A program made the translations under genes and the position numbers. From the NCBI RefSeq assembly GCF_019931195.1, contig NZ_JAIOUO010000007.1, positions 186,001 to 250,000 on the forward strand: DNA of 64,000 nucleotides, written 5' to 3'. Origin of the DNA: Marinobacter sp. F4216 (lineage in GTDB: Bacteria > Pseudomonadota > Gammaproteobacteria > Pseudomonadales > Oleiphilaceae). Numbering within the stretch: position 1 is the stretch's first letter; each line of letters opens with the position of its first letter. Of this stretch, positions 8,912-19,005 are shown one piece after another. Under the pieces are notes generated by a model. It was not told where the DNA came from. It was given only the letters and a program-made list of their open reading frames with translations, and made no database searches.

Positions 8912-9718
8912 GTGACATCCGGAAAGGCAAATTGGCGTATTGGGGCTGTAGCCATGTTGCTGGCTGCTTTTTTTGTCACAGGTTGTGTGACCACGGTAGA
9001 CAGCCGGTTCTCCCGGGAAGCAGATCGTCAGGAAGCTATTGAAGACTACGTTCAACTTGCTACCGCCTACATAGGGCAGGGCAACATGGAGCGTGCGCGT
9101 CACCATCTGGACCGGGCTCTAGAGCTGGATGAAGACAGCGCCTCAGCACTGGCGGCCATGGGGCTGGTCTACAACTCGGAAGGCGAACCTGAACTCGCCG
9201 AAGAGAGCTTTCAGGATGCGATCGACTCCGATGGCGGATACACACGGGGCCGGGTTTACTATGGCGCCTTCCTGTTTGGCCAGGATCGCTATGAAGACGC
9301 CCGGGATCAGTTCAAGTCGGCTTCCCGCGACACGGACTACAAAGACCGGGGCTCGGTTTTCTATAACCTTGGCATGACCGAAGAACGACTCAATGATCCG
9401 GTCCAGGCTGAAAGCGCTTATCGTCGGGCGGTAGAGCTTTCTCGCGGAGATGCCCGTTCGTTGCTGGCGCTTTCCCGTGTTCTGGCGGATCAGGGAGACT
9501 ACAGCGCGGCATCGCGGTACTACTCGCGTCTTATGTCGGTCATGCAGAGAAATCAGCGTCTTCGCCATTCCCCGGAAAGCCTTCTTACCGGCATCCGCAT
9601 TGCCCATAATCTGAACGACCGTGACAAAGAGGCCAGCCTGGCCTTGCAGCTTAAGAATAATTATCCAGAGTCAGTCGAATACGAACAATATAAGGTGCTG
9701 ATTTCTAATGGCCAGTGA
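8912..9718 (+). CDS. pilF: PilF, type IV pilus outer-membrane lipoprotein pilotin
   Basis: TPR lipoprotein needed to place the PilQ secretin in the outer membrane. It starts at GTG and carries a lipoprotein signal ending in FFVTGC (lipid Cys near residue 25). TPR repeats follow, for example IGQGNMERARHHLDRALELD and YNSEGEPELAEESFQDAI. The 268-residue length fits PilF. The end overlaps the rodZ start by 11 bases. The neighbourhood ndk-rlmN-pilF-rodZ-ispG is conserved in Pseudomonas. Confidence 0.92.
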   Translation: MTSGKANWRIGAVAMLLAAFFVTGCVTTVDSRFSREADRQEAIEDYVQLATAYIGQGNMERARHHLDRALELDEDSASALAAMGLVYNSEGEPELAEESFQDAIDSDGGYTRGRVYYGAFLFGQDRYEDARDQFKSASRDTDYKDRGSVFYNLGMTEERLNDPVQAESAYRRAVELSRGDARSLLALSRVLADQGDYSAASRYYSRLMSVMQRNQRLRHSPESLLTGIRIAHNLNDRDKEASLALQLKNNYPESVEYEQYKVLISNGQ

Positions 9719-10979
9719 TGAAGTAGTTCAGCCAGAGACCAAAGAGCCAATCGGTCAAACTCTTAAGCGGGCTCGCGAACAGCGAGGCCTGACAGAGACC
9801 GATGTTGCCAACGCACAACACCTGCGGACCGGCGTTATCCAGGCCATTGAGGCCGGTGAATACAGCAAGGTTGACAGTGAAATCTTCCTGAAGGGGTACG
9901 TTCGGGCCTACGCCCGGATGGTTGGCTTGAATGCGGATGAGATCATCGCCGGCCTCGATGAAGAACTGGAGCCCATGAGGGTCGCCGAAAAGCAGGCTGT
10001 GGAAGCCAATCCCCTGGTGAGCATTGAGCGGCGACGGGAGCAAAAGCGCCGGGTAGCTCGAGGCGTGTTCTATACCGCCCTGGTCGGTCTTGCCGGGTAT
10101 CTCGCGTTTACGTTCGTCCTGCCAAAGACTGATTTTGAATTGCCCGGGAATCTCTTCACTACGTCCTCGATTGAGGAGAGTGAGCCAACCGGCGTGTCCG
10201 ACTCCGGTGCCACTGTCGAAACGGAAGAGCCAGCAAGCAGTGCACCGAGTCCGGATGCAGAACGGCAGCAACCGGATACCGCCGCAGGTCTTGAAGAACC
10301 CGCCGTCGATGGCGCCACTGTTTTTGCGCCTGACACATCGAGCCTTGCCGAAGAAGATTCAACCGCGGTTGTTGAAGAGGATGTTCCGACCCTCGGTGAA
10401 TCGCCGTCACCAGATGTGGCAGAGAGCGCCGATGATGAGGCCCTGGAAGAGCAGGGCATTGAAGAGGGCCGTGCTGACGCCGAATCGTCTTCTGATGTCT
10501 CCGGTGCGCAGGAACCGTTGGCCAGTGGTCAGTCCCAAGTGCAGTTGACCGCCGATGAACAGCCGGAGTCGGACGTGCAATCCGCTGATCAGGCTCCGGT
10601 TTTTGCTGATGAGGCTGGCGTTCAAGATGAGCCGGTGGCCGGGGACAGTATTTCGGAGGCGCCGACTACTGACAATTCCGGCGACGCGGTCGAGGCTGGC
10701 CCTACGGCAACTCAAGAAGCACCTGAAGCGTCGACGGCAAACCTTGATATCAGTTTTGTTGGCGATTGCTGGGTTCAGGTTACTGACGCGTCGGGAAATC
10801 GTCTGGCGAGCTCGCTCCAACGCAGCGGAGACCGGTTACAGGTCGCGGGGGAAGCCCCGTTGCGCGTAGTGATTGGTGCTGTGGATGCCGTCAGTGCCAT
10901 CCAGTTCGAGGGCCGGCCTGTCGATCTTGACGGTTTCCGTATTGTTAACAACCGTTCCGAATTTACGTTGCCCCAGTGA
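9708..10979 (+). CDS. rodZ: RodZ, cell-shape protein
   Basis: Membrane protein that links the MreB cytoskeleton to the cell-wall elongation machinery. The N-terminal Xre-like helix-turn-helix (residues 12-80, ending GYVRAYARMVGLNADEII) is cytoplasmic, followed by a basic stretch and one membrane helix at about 118-138. Residues about 150-345 are a long acidic linker rich in E, D, S, A and P. The C-terminal DUF4115 domain (from LDISFVGDCWVQVTD) is periplasmic. At 423 residues it is longer than the E. coli protein, the extra being linker. Confidence 0.93.
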   Translation: MASDEVVQPETKEPIGQTLKRAREQRGLTETDVANAQHLRTGVIQAIEAGEYSKVDSEIFLKGYVRAYARMVGLNADEIIAGLDEELEPMRVAEKQAVEANPLVSIERRREQKRRVARGVFYTALVGLAGYLAFTFVLPKTDFELPGNLFTTSSIEESEPTGVSDSGATVETEEPASSAPSPDAERQQPDTAAGLEEPAVDGATVFAPDTSSLAEEDSTAVVEEDVPTLGESPSPDVAESADDEALEEQGIEEGRADAESSSDVSGAQEPLASGQSQVQLTADEQPESDVQSADQAPVFADEAGVQDEPVAGDSISEAPTTDNSGDAVEAGPTATQEAPEASTANLDISFVGDCWVQVTDASGNRLASSLQRSGDRLQVAGEAPLRVVIGAVDAVSAIQFEGRPVDLDGFRIVNNRSEFTLPQ

Positions 10980-11013
10980 ACTTCATTAACTCAGAGTTAT
11001 TGGTCAATACCCT

Positions 11014-12132
11014 ATGAAACAGGAATCTCCGATCGTAAGACGCAAGTCCCGTCAAATCATGGTCGGCAATGTGCCCGTCGGTGGCGATGCGCCGATTGCC
11101 GTGCAGAGTATGACCAACACCAATACCTGCGATGTTGACGCAACGGTGGGTCAGATCAAGGCACTGGAAGAAGCCGGAGCGGATATTGTTCGGGTATCCG
11201 TACCGACGATGGACGCTGCGGAAGCCTTCGGGCAGATTCGGCAGAAAGTGGGGCTTCCGCTGGTGGCGGACATCCATTTTGATTACAAGATAGCTTTGCG
11301 TGTCGCAGAACTCGGTGTGGATTGCCTGCGCATCAATCCGGGCAATATCGGTCGTGAAGATCGGGTCAGTGCGGTGATCAGTGCTGCCCGAGATCGCAAC
11401 ATCCCGATCCGGATTGGAGTGAACGCAGGTTCGTTGGAGAAAGAACTTCAGCGTAAGTACGGCGAACCAACGCCAGACGCGTTGGTTGAATCCGCCATGC
11501 GCCACATCGATATTTTGGATCGCCATGATTTTCAGGACTTCAAGGTAAGTCTGAAGGCATCGGAAGTGTTCATGACGGTGGCTGCCTATCGCAAGATCGC
11601 CAGCCAGATCGAACAACCGCTGCACCTGGGTATTACCGAAGCGGGCGGCTTCCGCTCTGGTACCGTCAAGTCCTCCATTGGACTCGGCATGCTGCTTATG
11701 GACGGAATTGGTGACACCATCCGGGTCTCTCTGGCTGCAGATCCCGTTCAGGAAATTAAAGTTGGCTACGATATCCTCAAGAGCCTGCGTCTGCGCAGTC
11801 GGGGTATCAACTTCATCGCCTGTCCAAGCTGTTCGCGTCAGAACTTCGATGTGATTCAGACCATGAATGATCTTGAGGCTCGTCTGGAAGACGTTAACAC
11901 CGCAATGGACGTGGCAATCATAGGTTGCGTGGTGAATGGACCTGGTGAAGCGAAGGAGGCCGATATCGGTCTGACCGGCGGCAGCCCCAAAAACCTGTTT
12001 TACCTGTCCGGCAAGCCCAACCAGAAGCTTGATAACGCCACGTTGACCGACGATCTCGAGCGCCTGATTCGAGACGAGGTTGCTCGCAGACAGGAGCAGG
12101 ACGAGGCAGTTATTGCCCGATCCGAAGGCTGA
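11014..12132 (+). CDS. ispG: IspG, 4-hydroxy-3-methylbut-2-enyl diphosphate synthase
   Basis: Penultimate enzyme of the MEP isoprenoid pathway; reduces methylerythritol cyclodiphosphate to HMBPP with a [4Fe-4S] cluster. The TIM-barrel half begins with [17 protein letters not shown] and contains [17 protein letters not shown]. The C-terminal cluster domain has [13 protein letters not shown] and [19 protein letters not shown], supplying the three cysteines. The length (372) is normal. It is another Fe-S enzyme downstream of the reduced isc locus. Confidence 0.96.
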   Translation: MKQESPIVRRKSRQIMVGNVPVGGDAPIAVQSMTNTNTCDVDATVGQIKALEEAGADIVRVSVPTMDAAEAFGQIRQKVGLPLVADIHFDYKIALRVAELGVDCLRINPGNIGREDRVSAVISAARDRNIPIRIGVNAGSLEKELQRKYGEPTPDALVESAMRHIDILDRHDFQDFKVSLKASEVFMTVAAYRKIASQIEQPLHLGITEAGGFRSGTVKSSIGLGMLLMDGIGDTIRVSLAADPVQEIKVGYDILKSLRLRSRGINFIACPSCSRQNFDVIQTMNDLEARLEDVNTAMDVAIIGCVVNGPGEAKEADIGLTGGSPKNLFYLSGKPNQKLDNATLTDDLERLIRDEVARRQEQDEAVIARSEG

Positions 12133-12183
12133 TCGCCGGCCGCTATCCGATTAAGTTCATAGAGTTACGTTTAAGGGTTTCAC

Positions 12184-13464
12184 TTGGCTAAGATTCAGGC
12201 AATTCGTGGAATGAACGATATCCTGCCGGACCAGTCGCCGGTCTGGCAGTTTGTTGAAGACACCGTTCGCAAGGTGCTCGGGCAGTACGGTTATCAAGAA
12301 ATCCGTATGCCCATCGTTGAACAGACCGATCTTTTCAAGCGCTCTATCGGTGAAGTGACCGACATCGTTGAAAAGGAAATGTACACCTTTGAAGACCGCA
12401 ACGGCGACAGTCTGACGCTTCGGCCGGAAGGCACCGCCGGATGCGTGCGGGCGGCGGAAGAGCACGGACTGCTGTTCAACCAGACACGCCGGCTCTGGTA
12501 CACCGGCCCCATGTTCCGTCACGAACGTCCGCAGAAAGGCCGATATCGCCAGTTCCACCAGATTGGTGTGGAATGCTTTGGTATGACCGGCCCGGACATC
12601 GACGCCGAGTTATTGGTTCTTACCGCGCGTCTCTGGAAAGCTCTTGGGCTTGCCGGGCATACTCGCCTGGAGATCAACTCACTCGGTACGTCCGATGCGC
12701 GCAAAGTCTACCGTGAGGCCCTCGTTGCCTACCTCGAGGAGTACAAAGAAGAACTGGATGAAGACAGCAAGCGTCGTCTCGGCACCAACCCCCTGCGGAT
12801 TCTGGACAGCAAGGTTTCGGAAACGCGGAAAATCCTGGAAGGTGCACCAAGCTTCGACGACTACCTGGATGACGATTCCAGGGAGCACTTTGAACACCTC
12901 AAGTCCCTTCTGGAAGAGGCTGGTGTAGAGTACACGGTCAATCCGGCGCTGGTTCGGGGGCTCGACTACTACGGTAAGACCGTCTTCGAGTGGGTGACCG
13001 ACAGTCTTGGCGCTCAGGGAACCGTTTGTGCCGGAGGGCGATATGACGGTTTGGTAGAACAACTGGGGGGCAAGCCAACACCGGCGGTGGGCTTCGCGAT
13101 GGGGCTGGAACGTCTCATCCTGTTGCTCGAGACCCTGGATCTGATTCCTGCGCATGTCACCACTGATGCGGATGTCTACGTCACGGCCATGGGAGACAGC
13201 GCAATACCGGTGGCGATGGCCCTGGCTGAAACTCTCAGGGACGCGTTGCCAGGGCTTACCATTGTCTCCCACTGCGGAGGCGGTAGCTTCAAGAGCCAGA
13301 TGAAAAAGGCCGACAAGAGTGGTGCACGGTATGCGCTCATCCTCGGTGAAAACGAAGTGGCAAGTGGTACCGCTGCCCTGAAACCGCTGCGTGCGGACGA
13401 ACCCCAGCAGGACATTGCCCAGGCCGAATTGGCGTCAGCACTGGCCCGAGCCTTCAATCTTTAA
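12184..13464 (+). CDS. hisS: HisS, histidyl-tRNA synthetase
   Basis: Class II aminoacyl-tRNA synthetase charging tRNA-His. Translation starts at TTG (12184), giving [14 protein letters not shown], which matches the family N-terminus; no in-frame ATG upstream fits better. Class II motifs are visible: motif 2 around [19 protein letters not shown], the HisA motif [15 protein letters not shown], and motif 3 in [14 protein letters not shown]. The C-terminal anticodon-binding domain follows. Length is 426 residues. Confidence 0.96.
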   Translation: MAKIQAIRGMNDILPDQSPVWQFVEDTVRKVLGQYGYQEIRMPIVEQTDLFKRSIGEVTDIVEKEMYTFEDRNGDSLTLRPEGTAGCVRAAEEHGLLFNQTRRLWYTGPMFRHERPQKGRYRQFHQIGVECFGMTGPDIDAELLVLTARLWKALGLAGHTRLEINSLGTSDARKVYREALVAYLEEYKEELDEDSKRRLGTNPLRILDSKVSETRKILEGAPSFDDYLDDDSREHFEHLKSLLEEAGVEYTVNPALVRGLDYYGKTVFEWVTDSLGAQGTVCAGGRYDGLVEQLGGKPTPAVGFAMGLERLILLLETLDLIPAHVTTDADVYVTAMGDSAIPVAMALAETLRDALPGLTIVSHCGGGSFKSQMKKADKSGARYALILGENEVASGTAALKPLRADEPQQDIAQAELASALARAFNL

Positions 13465-13507
13465 ATCAAATCGAACAACAACGCGAAATCGAATTACAGG
13501 AGTCACA

Positions 13508-14161
13508 ATGGCTGAATTGCGCACCGAAGAAGAACAGGTCCAGGCAATCAAGGACTGGTGGAAGAATAATGGCAGTTCGCTGCTGATTGGTGTCGGTGCC
13601 GCCCTGGCAATTGTCTTTGGCTGGCAAGCCTGGCAAAACCACCAGACACAGCAACGGGCTGAGGCTGCTGCCCAGTTTGCCAATTTGTTGAATACCTTCG
13701 GCAATCAGGCCGATGAAACCGCTGGTGAAACCGTCGAGTTCGTTGCCAAGTCGCTCCGTGAGGAGCACGGTGACAGCGCGTATGCTGTCTATGGCAACCT
13801 GATTTTGGCCAAGCAGTATCTGCTGGATGGCGAGACGGAGTCGGCGATTGATTCGCTGACCTGGGCGAAAGATCAGGCCGGGGATCACCAGGCTCTGAAA
13901 CTGGTCATTGAAAACCGTCTTGCCCGTGCACAATTTGACGCCGGGCAATATGACGAGGCGCTCGCTACTATTGATGGGGTAGACGAAGCCGGGACTTTTG
14001 CCCCCATTTTCTCTGAGTTGCGGGGCGATATCCTGCTGGCGAAAGGTGATTCAGAAGGTGCCAAGAAGGCCTATCTGGCGGCTCGTGAAGCGAGTCCCGA
14101 AGGGCGAAGTGGCATTCTGGAATTGAAACTGTCTGACCTAGGTGTCGGAGGGGACGCCTGA
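13508..14161 (+). CDS. yfgM: YfgM, membrane-anchored TPR protein (Sec/BamB neighbour)
   Basis: YfgM is an inner-membrane protein found near the SecYEG translocon with the chaperone PpiD. The start chosen, 13508, gives MAELRTEEEQVQAIKDWWKNN and 217 residues, with AGGAGTCACA just upstream as ribosome site. One membrane helix follows at about residues 20-42, then a periplasmic TPR-like region in which DAGQYDEALATIDGV resembles a repeat. The stop overlaps the bamB ATG by one base. Confidence 0.9.
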   Translation: MAELRTEEEQVQAIKDWWKNNGSSLLIGVGAALAIVFGWQAWQNHQTQQRAEAAAQFANLLNTFGNQADETAGETVEFVAKSLREEHGDSAYAVYGNLILAKQYLLDGETESAIDSLTWAKDQAGDHQALKLVIENRLARAQFDAGQYDEALATIDGVDEAGTFAPIFSELRGDILLAKGDSEGAKKAYLAAREASPEGRSGILELKLSDLGVGGDA

Positions 14162-15330
14162 TGCGGGTAACTCGCAACAGGCTTCTAAAGCACGGACTGA
14201 TGAGTCTGGCTGTCCTAGTTGGGGCGGCTGGCTGCAGTACGCCAGATACCTTTGAACAGCCCCGTCCGGTTCCCGACATCGAGGCTACGGTCGAGCTGGA
14301 TTCGGTCTGGAGCATGTCAGTGGGTGATGGTCATGACGGGGATTACCTGTATCTCACGCCGCTGAATGCGGGTGACATTCTTTACGCAGCCTCTGCGGAT
14401 GGCACCGTGTATGCGGTCGAGGCAGAGCAGGGCAAGGTTGTTTGGAAGAAAACCCTGGATGATAGGATTTTCTCCGGCGTGGGTGGTGATGGCGAACAGC
14501 TATACCTGACAACCCGGGAAGCCGACCTGCTGGCGCTGTCCCGTGAAGATGGTTCCGAACTGTGGCGTGCGGAGCTTCCGACTGAAGTGCTGTCGATCCC
14601 GCAGTCCAACGGCCGACTGGTCGTGGCTCAAACAACCGATGGGCGCGTACTGGCCTTCGACGCGGAAAGTGGCGCTCAACGTTGGCAGTATGATGGCGTG
14701 GTTCCGGTTCTCTCCATGCGAGCGGCTGCGACGCCGCTGGTCGGGGCTGATGTCGTTATTTCATCGTTCTCCAATGGCAAACTGATTGCACTGTCGGCAG
14801 AGAACGGCCAGCCGCTCTGGCAGTATGCGGTGGGTGAGCCTCAGGGGCGCACCGAGCTTGAACGCCTGGTGGACATTACCGGTCAGCCCCTGGTGATCGA
14901 TACCGCGATCATGGTGGTGGGCTACCAGGGCAAGCTGGCCCTGGTGGATGTTCGAACAGGCCAGGAAATCTGGAGCAAGAAGGCGTCCAGCCTTTATTCG
15001 CCGTCCATCGGGGGCGGCAATATTTACCTGGCCGAGGCCAATGGCGATGTTGTTGCTCTGCGAGGTTCGGATCGCCGGGAGTTGTGGACCCAGGAGCGTC
15101 TGGCGTGGCGCCAACTGACCCGGCCAATTGTTTCCGATGACTACCTGGTGGCCGGTGATTACGAAGGTTACCTGCACGTTTTGTCAAGAGAGGATGGCAG
15201 TTTGTTGGGCCAGCTCGATTTCGATGATGACGGTATCCGCGTACCGGCACAGCGGCTGGAGAATGGTAACCTGTTGATCTATGGTAATGGCGGCAGGATG
15301 TCGGTCCTGCAAATCCAGCCCGTCGAATAA
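14161..15330 (+). CDS. bamB: BamB, outer-membrane protein assembly lipoprotein
   Basis: Beta-propeller lipoprotein of the BAM complex that inserts outer-membrane proteins. The signal ends at VGAAGC (lipid Cys near residue 25). PQQ-like blades recur, each with a G-x-x-x-W pattern such as AEQGKVVWKKTLD, REDGSELWRAELP, AESGAQRWQYDG and AENGQPLWQYAVGEP. The 389-residue length is usual. It is translationally coupled to yfgM and ends at a terminator before der. Confidence 0.95.
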   Translation: MRVTRNRLLKHGLMSLAVLVGAAGCSTPDTFEQPRPVPDIEATVELDSVWSMSVGDGHDGDYLYLTPLNAGDILYAASADGTVYAVEAEQGKVVWKKTLDDRIFSGVGGDGEQLYLTTREADLLALSREDGSELWRAELPTEVLSIPQSNGRLVVAQTTDGRVLAFDAESGAQRWQYDGVVPVLSMRAAATPLVGADVVISSFSNGKLIALSAENGQPLWQYAVGEPQGRTELERLVDITGQPLVIDTAIMVVGYQGKLALVDVRTGQEIWSKKASSLYSPSIGGGNIYLAEANGDVVALRGSDRRELWTQERLAWRQLTRPIVSDDYLVAGDYEGYLHVLSREDGSLLGQLDFDDDGIRVPAQRLENGNLLIYGNGGRMSVLQIQPVE

Positions 15331-15338
15331 CTGACCAT

Positions 15339-15367
15339 CAGCCCGGCTTCCACACCGGGCTGTTTTC
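15339..15367 (+). terminator. Intrinsic terminator after bamB
   Basis: Eight-base stem CAGCCCGG / CCGGGCTG with an eight-base loop, then TTTT, nine bases past the bamB stop. It may be partial, since der follows within 25 bases in the same direction. Confidence 0.7.
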
Positions 15368-15388
15368 TATCTCAAGTAGCGAAGCACT

Positions 15389-16810
15389 ATGACCCCAGTA
15401 ATTGCCCTTGTCGGCCGTCCCAATGTTGGTAAGTCGACCCTGTTCAACCAGATGACCCGGTCCCGTGATGCCCTGGTGGCAGACTTTCCCGGTCTGACCC
15501 GGGACAGGAAATACGGCGACGGCAATTACGAGGGCCAAAGGTTTATCGTGATCGACACCGGCGGTCTGACCGGTGATGAAGAGGGGCTGGATGCCGAAAT
15601 GGCGCGCCAGTCTCTGCAAGCGGTGGAAGAAGCGGATATCGTCCTGTTTCTGGTGGATGCCCGTGCCGGGCTCACTGCCGGTGACGAAACCATCGCTAAC
15701 CACCTCCGCCGTTCTGGCAAACAGGCCCACCTGGTGGTGAACAAAACAGACGGCCAGGATCCGGATATTGCCGCCGCAGACTTTTACCAACTCGGCTTCG
15801 AATCTACTTTCCTGATTGCTGCGTCCCACAACCGGGGTATCCGCTCCCTGCTGGAAGAGCTGCTCCCGACGCCCGAGGAAGGGGCCGAGCAGGATAGCGC
15901 CAGCAAGTATCCCGGTATTCGGATCGGCGTTGTTGGTCGGCCGAATGTCGGTAAATCGACACTCGTCAATCGAATGCTGGGGGAAGACCGGGTCGTGGTC
16001 TACGACATGCCGGGAACCACCCGAGACAGCGTGTATATTCCCTATGAACGGCAGGGGAAAGAGTACACACTCATTGATACCGCCGGGGTGCGACGTCGTA
16101 AGAATGTGCGTGAGGCGGTCGAAAAGTTTTCCATTATCAAGACCCTTCAGGCCATAGAAGATGCTCACGTTGTTCTTCTGGTCATTGATGCCCGTGAGGG
16201 TCTGGTTGATCAGGATCTCCACCTGATTGGGTTTGTTCTGGATGCCGGCCGATCGCTGGTGATTGCCGTCAACAAGTGGGACGGTATGGATCCCGAAGAG
16301 CGCGCCAGGGTGAAGGAACAAGTGCAGCGGCGCCTGGACTTTCTGGATTACGCGGACAAGCATTATATTTCTGCGCTGCACGGCTCGGGCGTGGGTGTTA
16401 TGTACGAATCGGTACAAGCCTGTTACGACTCAGCCATGGCCAAGTGGCCGACCAATCGCTTGACGGCAATCCTTCAGGACGCGGTTGCCCAGCATCAGCC
16501 ACCGATGGTGCAGGGCAGGCGGATAAAATTGCGCTTTGCTCACCAGGGAGGCTCGAATCCGCCGAGAATTGTCGTTCATGGCAACCAGGTAGAGGCACTG
16601 CCAGGTTCCTACAAGCGCTATCTGGAAAATACCTTCCGGAAAGTGCTCGATGTGACCGGTTCACCCATTCGCTTCGAATTCAAGTCCGGCGAAAACCCCT
16701 ATGCGAACAAGGTGGAACGAATGACACCTCGCCAGCGGGTCAAAAAGGACAACGACCTGAAGAAGGGACGTCGGGTCAAGAAGACCCGACAGAAGAGCAT
16801 CAAACGCTGA
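15389..16810 (+). CDS. der: Der (EngA), tandem GTPase for ribosome assembly
   Basis: GTPase with two consecutive G domains that helps mature the 50S subunit. G1 motifs are [13 protein letters not shown] (residues 8-20) and [13 protein letters not shown] (near residue 187). Switch and NKxD elements are present in both halves ([18 protein letters not shown]). The C-terminal KH-like domain ends in a very basic tail ([17 protein letters not shown]). The 473-residue length is normal. Confidence 0.97.
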   Translation: MTPVIALVGRPNVGKSTLFNQMTRSRDALVADFPGLTRDRKYGDGNYEGQRFIVIDTGGLTGDEEGLDAEMARQSLQAVEEADIVLFLVDARAGLTAGDETIANHLRRSGKQAHLVVNKTDGQDPDIAAADFYQLGFESTFLIAASHNRGIRSLLEELLPTPEEGAEQDSASKYPGIRIGVVGRPNVGKSTLVNRMLGEDRVVVYDMPGTTRDSVYIPYERQGKEYTLIDTAGVRRRKNVREAVEKFSIIKTLQAIEDAHVVLLVIDAREGLVDQDLHLIGFVLDAGRSLVIAVNKWDGMDPEERARVKEQVQRRLDFLDYADKHYISALHGSGVGVMYESVQACYDSAMAKWPTNRLTAILQDAVAQHQPPMVQGRRIKLRFAHQGGSNPPRIVVHGNQVEALPGSYKRYLENTFRKVLDVTGSPIRFEFKSGENPYANKVERMTPRQRVKKDNDLKKGRRVKKTRQKSIKR

Positions 16811-16821
16811 TTACTGTCTTT

Positions 16822-16850
16822 CGTCAAACGGGGATTAACCCCGTTTGACG
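16822..16850. terminator. Perfect palindromic terminator shared by der and pta
   Basis: A 12-base perfect inverted repeat (CGTCAAACGGGG / CCCCGTTTGACG) with a five-base loop, 11 bases after der. The end of the convergent pta gene, including its stop codon, lies inside it. No long T-run flanks it on either side, so efficiency is uncertain. Confidence 0.6.
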
Positions 16851-18988
16851 TCCTCTGCTTGCCTGGCCTGAACCGCGGTCAGGGCAATGGTAAACACAAT
16901 ATCGTCCACCAGTGCGCCCCGCGACAAGTCATTCACCGGCTTTCGCAAGCCCTGCAGCATGGGGCCGATGCTGACCACGTTGGCGCTACGCTGAACCGCC
17001 TTGTAGGTCGTGTTCCCAGTGTTCAGGTCAGGGAACACAAACACGGTGGCTTTGCCCGCCACCTTGCTGTGGGGGGCTTTGCTTTTTGCCACGCTTTCAA
17101 TGGCAGCGGCATCGTACTGCAGCGGTCCGTCAATCAGCAGGTCCGGCCGGCGCTCGCGGGCAATCCGGGTGGCTTCCCGAACCTTGTCGACATCCTGTCC
17201 ACTCCCGGATTCCCCGGTGCTGTAACTGATCATCGCCACCAATGGCTCGATGCCAAACGCTTCCGCAGACTCGGCGCTCTGAATGGCAATGTCTGCCAGT
17301 TCCTCGGCATTTGGATCTGGATTGATGGCGCAGTCACCGTAGACCACGACCTGCTCGGGTAGCAGCATAAAGAATACCGACGAAACCACCTTCGCGTGCT
17401 CGTGGGTCTTGATCAGCTGAAGGGCAGGGCGGACTGTGTTGGCGGTGGTGTGTATCGCTCCGGACACGAGGCCGTCTGCCTCATCTCGCGCAACCATCAT
17501 GGTTCCGAGTACGACGTTGTCTTCCAGCATGGCTTCTGCCATGTCCGGCGCTAGCCCTTTGTGTTTGCGCAACTCCACCATTGGTTGGACGTAGTTGGGC
17601 CGAACCTCTGAAGGTTCAATAACTTCAAGATCCTCGGGCACTTCGAGTCCCTGGGAACGCGCCACTTCCTGAATATCGTTGCGATGACCGATCAGAACGC
17701 ATCGGGCCAGGCGACGCTGGTGGCAGATGATGGCGGCCTGGACGGTTCTGGGTTCATTCCCTTCAGGCAAAACAATGCGCTTGTCGGCGGCACGCGCCCT
17801 TTCTGACAGTTGATGGCGGAAAGCCGGTGGCGAGAGACGACGTTGACGTTGGACTTTCAGATGGTCCTGCAGCCAGTCGGTGTCAATTCGCGTCGCCACG
17901 GTTTCCATGGCCAGTTCGATTCGTTCCTTGTCGTCCACCGGTATGGCGGCTGACAGGTTAGCCAGTCGATTGGCGGTTTCGTAGGTGTTGCTCTGCGCGG
18001 AGAGCACCGGGAGACCGGTTTCAACCGCTCGCCGGCACAGGTCGATAACCTGGTGATCGGGCATCAGGCCGCCGGTCAGCATCAGCCCTGCCAGCGGAAC
18101 ACCGTTGAGCGCGGCCACGGCGGTTGCAACAAGGATGTCTTCCCGGTCTCCGGGAGTCACAATGAGCGTTCCGGCGGTCAACGTTTCCACCACGTTTCTC
18201 AGGCTCTGGGCAACCACGGCAACTTTCTGGATGCGGCGAACCTTCATCTGCCCATCGTACAGGACGTGTATGTCCAGTTCCCTGGCGATATCGGAAACCC
18301 TGGGTGCCAGAAGTTCCGGTAGCCAGGGGATTTCGGCCAGTAATTTGAAGCGGTTCTGGCGAAATACATTGCAGGCCCGGCGGTAGTCCGGTTCGGATGT
18401 TGGCTGATCCGGTATGCCTTTCAGGAACAGATTGGAATCATCCGGCTGGCCCACTTTATTCAGGATGACGGCGATCACATCAGGGTCTGAAGGATCGGCA
18501 TACAGCCTCGCAGAAAAATCCAGTTCGTCATCCAGCATTGCAGGCTCAGCGTCGCTTGGAGCGGCCACCAGAATCACGTCGGAGGCCAGGTTGCGGGCCA
18601 CCTCAACATTCAGTCTGGCGATATAGGCTTCGCTCCGGTCAGGTACCAGGCCTTCAATTACAACGACATCCACCTGCTCCGCGACTTTCTGGTATTCGCC
18701 GACTATGCGTTCCATCAGGTAATTGGATTTGCCCCGATTCAGGAGTTGCTGGGCCTCCTTCAGGCTGATCGGTTCAGGTGGTTCTACCCGGCTGTGCTCG
18801 CGGACAAACTCCACCGAGGCGTCTTTGCCATCGTTGTGCACCGATTCGCCGTGGTGAACTGCCTGGCGAAAGGGTTTATAAAAGCCAACGCTCACCCCGA
18901 CCCGCTCCAGGGCCCGGTGCAAGCCAAGGCACACGGAAGTGAGGCCGGAATGCATGGAGGTTGGGGCGATGAACAGGCTTTTGGCCAT
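16835..18988 (-). CDS. pta: Pta, phosphate acetyltransferase (long form)
   Basis: Interconverts acetyl-CoA and acetyl phosphate, acting with AckA in acetate overflow and uptake. The 717-residue protein is the long type: an N-terminal P-loop-like domain (SLFIAPTSMHSGLTSV), a middle DRTGG-type domain around residues 215-330, and the C-terminal catalytic PTA domain from about residue 390 (RIVLPEGNEPRTVQAA, FFMLLPEQVVVYGDCAINPDPN). It lies 17 bases after ackA in the order ackA-pta, the reverse of E. coli. The last codons lie within the shared palindromic terminator. Confidence 0.95.
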   Translation of the reverse strand: MAKSLFIAPTSMHSGLTSVCLGLHRALERVGVSVGFYKPFRQAVHHGESVHNDGKDASVEFVREHSRVEPPEPISLKEAQQLLNRGKSNYLMERIVGEYQKVAEQVDVVVIEGLVPDRSEAYIARLNVEVARNLASDVILVAAPSDAEPAMLDDELDFSARLYADPSDPDVIAVILNKVGQPDDSNLFLKGIPDQPTSEPDYRRACNVFRQNRFKLLAEIPWLPELLAPRVSDIARELDIHVLYDGQMKVRRIQKVAVVAQSLRNVVETLTAGTLIVTPGDREDILVATAVAALNGVPLAGLMLTGGLMPDHQVIDLCRRAVETGLPVLSAQSNTYETANRLANLSAAIPVDDKERIELAMETVATRIDTDWLQDHLKVQRQRRLSPPAFRHQLSERARAADKRIVLPEGNEPRTVQAAIICHQRRLARCVLIGHRNDIQEVARSQGLEVPEDLEVIEPSEVRPNYVQPMVELRKHKGLAPDMAEAMLEDNVVLGTMMVARDEADGLVSGAIHTTANTVRPALQLIKTHEHAKVVSSVFFMLLPEQVVVYGDCAINPDPNAEELADIAIQSAESAEAFGIEPLVAMISYSTGESGSGQDVDKVREATRIARERRPDLLIDGPLQYDAAAIESVAKSKAPHSKVAGKATVFVFPDLNTGNTTYKAVQRSANVVSIGPMLQGLRKPVNDLSRGALVDDIVFTIALTAVQARQAEDVKRG

Positions 18989-19005
18989 AATGGCGATCCT
19001 TACTG

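Noticed and set aside
15338..16417. 359-codon minus-strand frame opposite der
   Set aside because: Antisense shadow of der; composition is typical of complement reading, with no motif.
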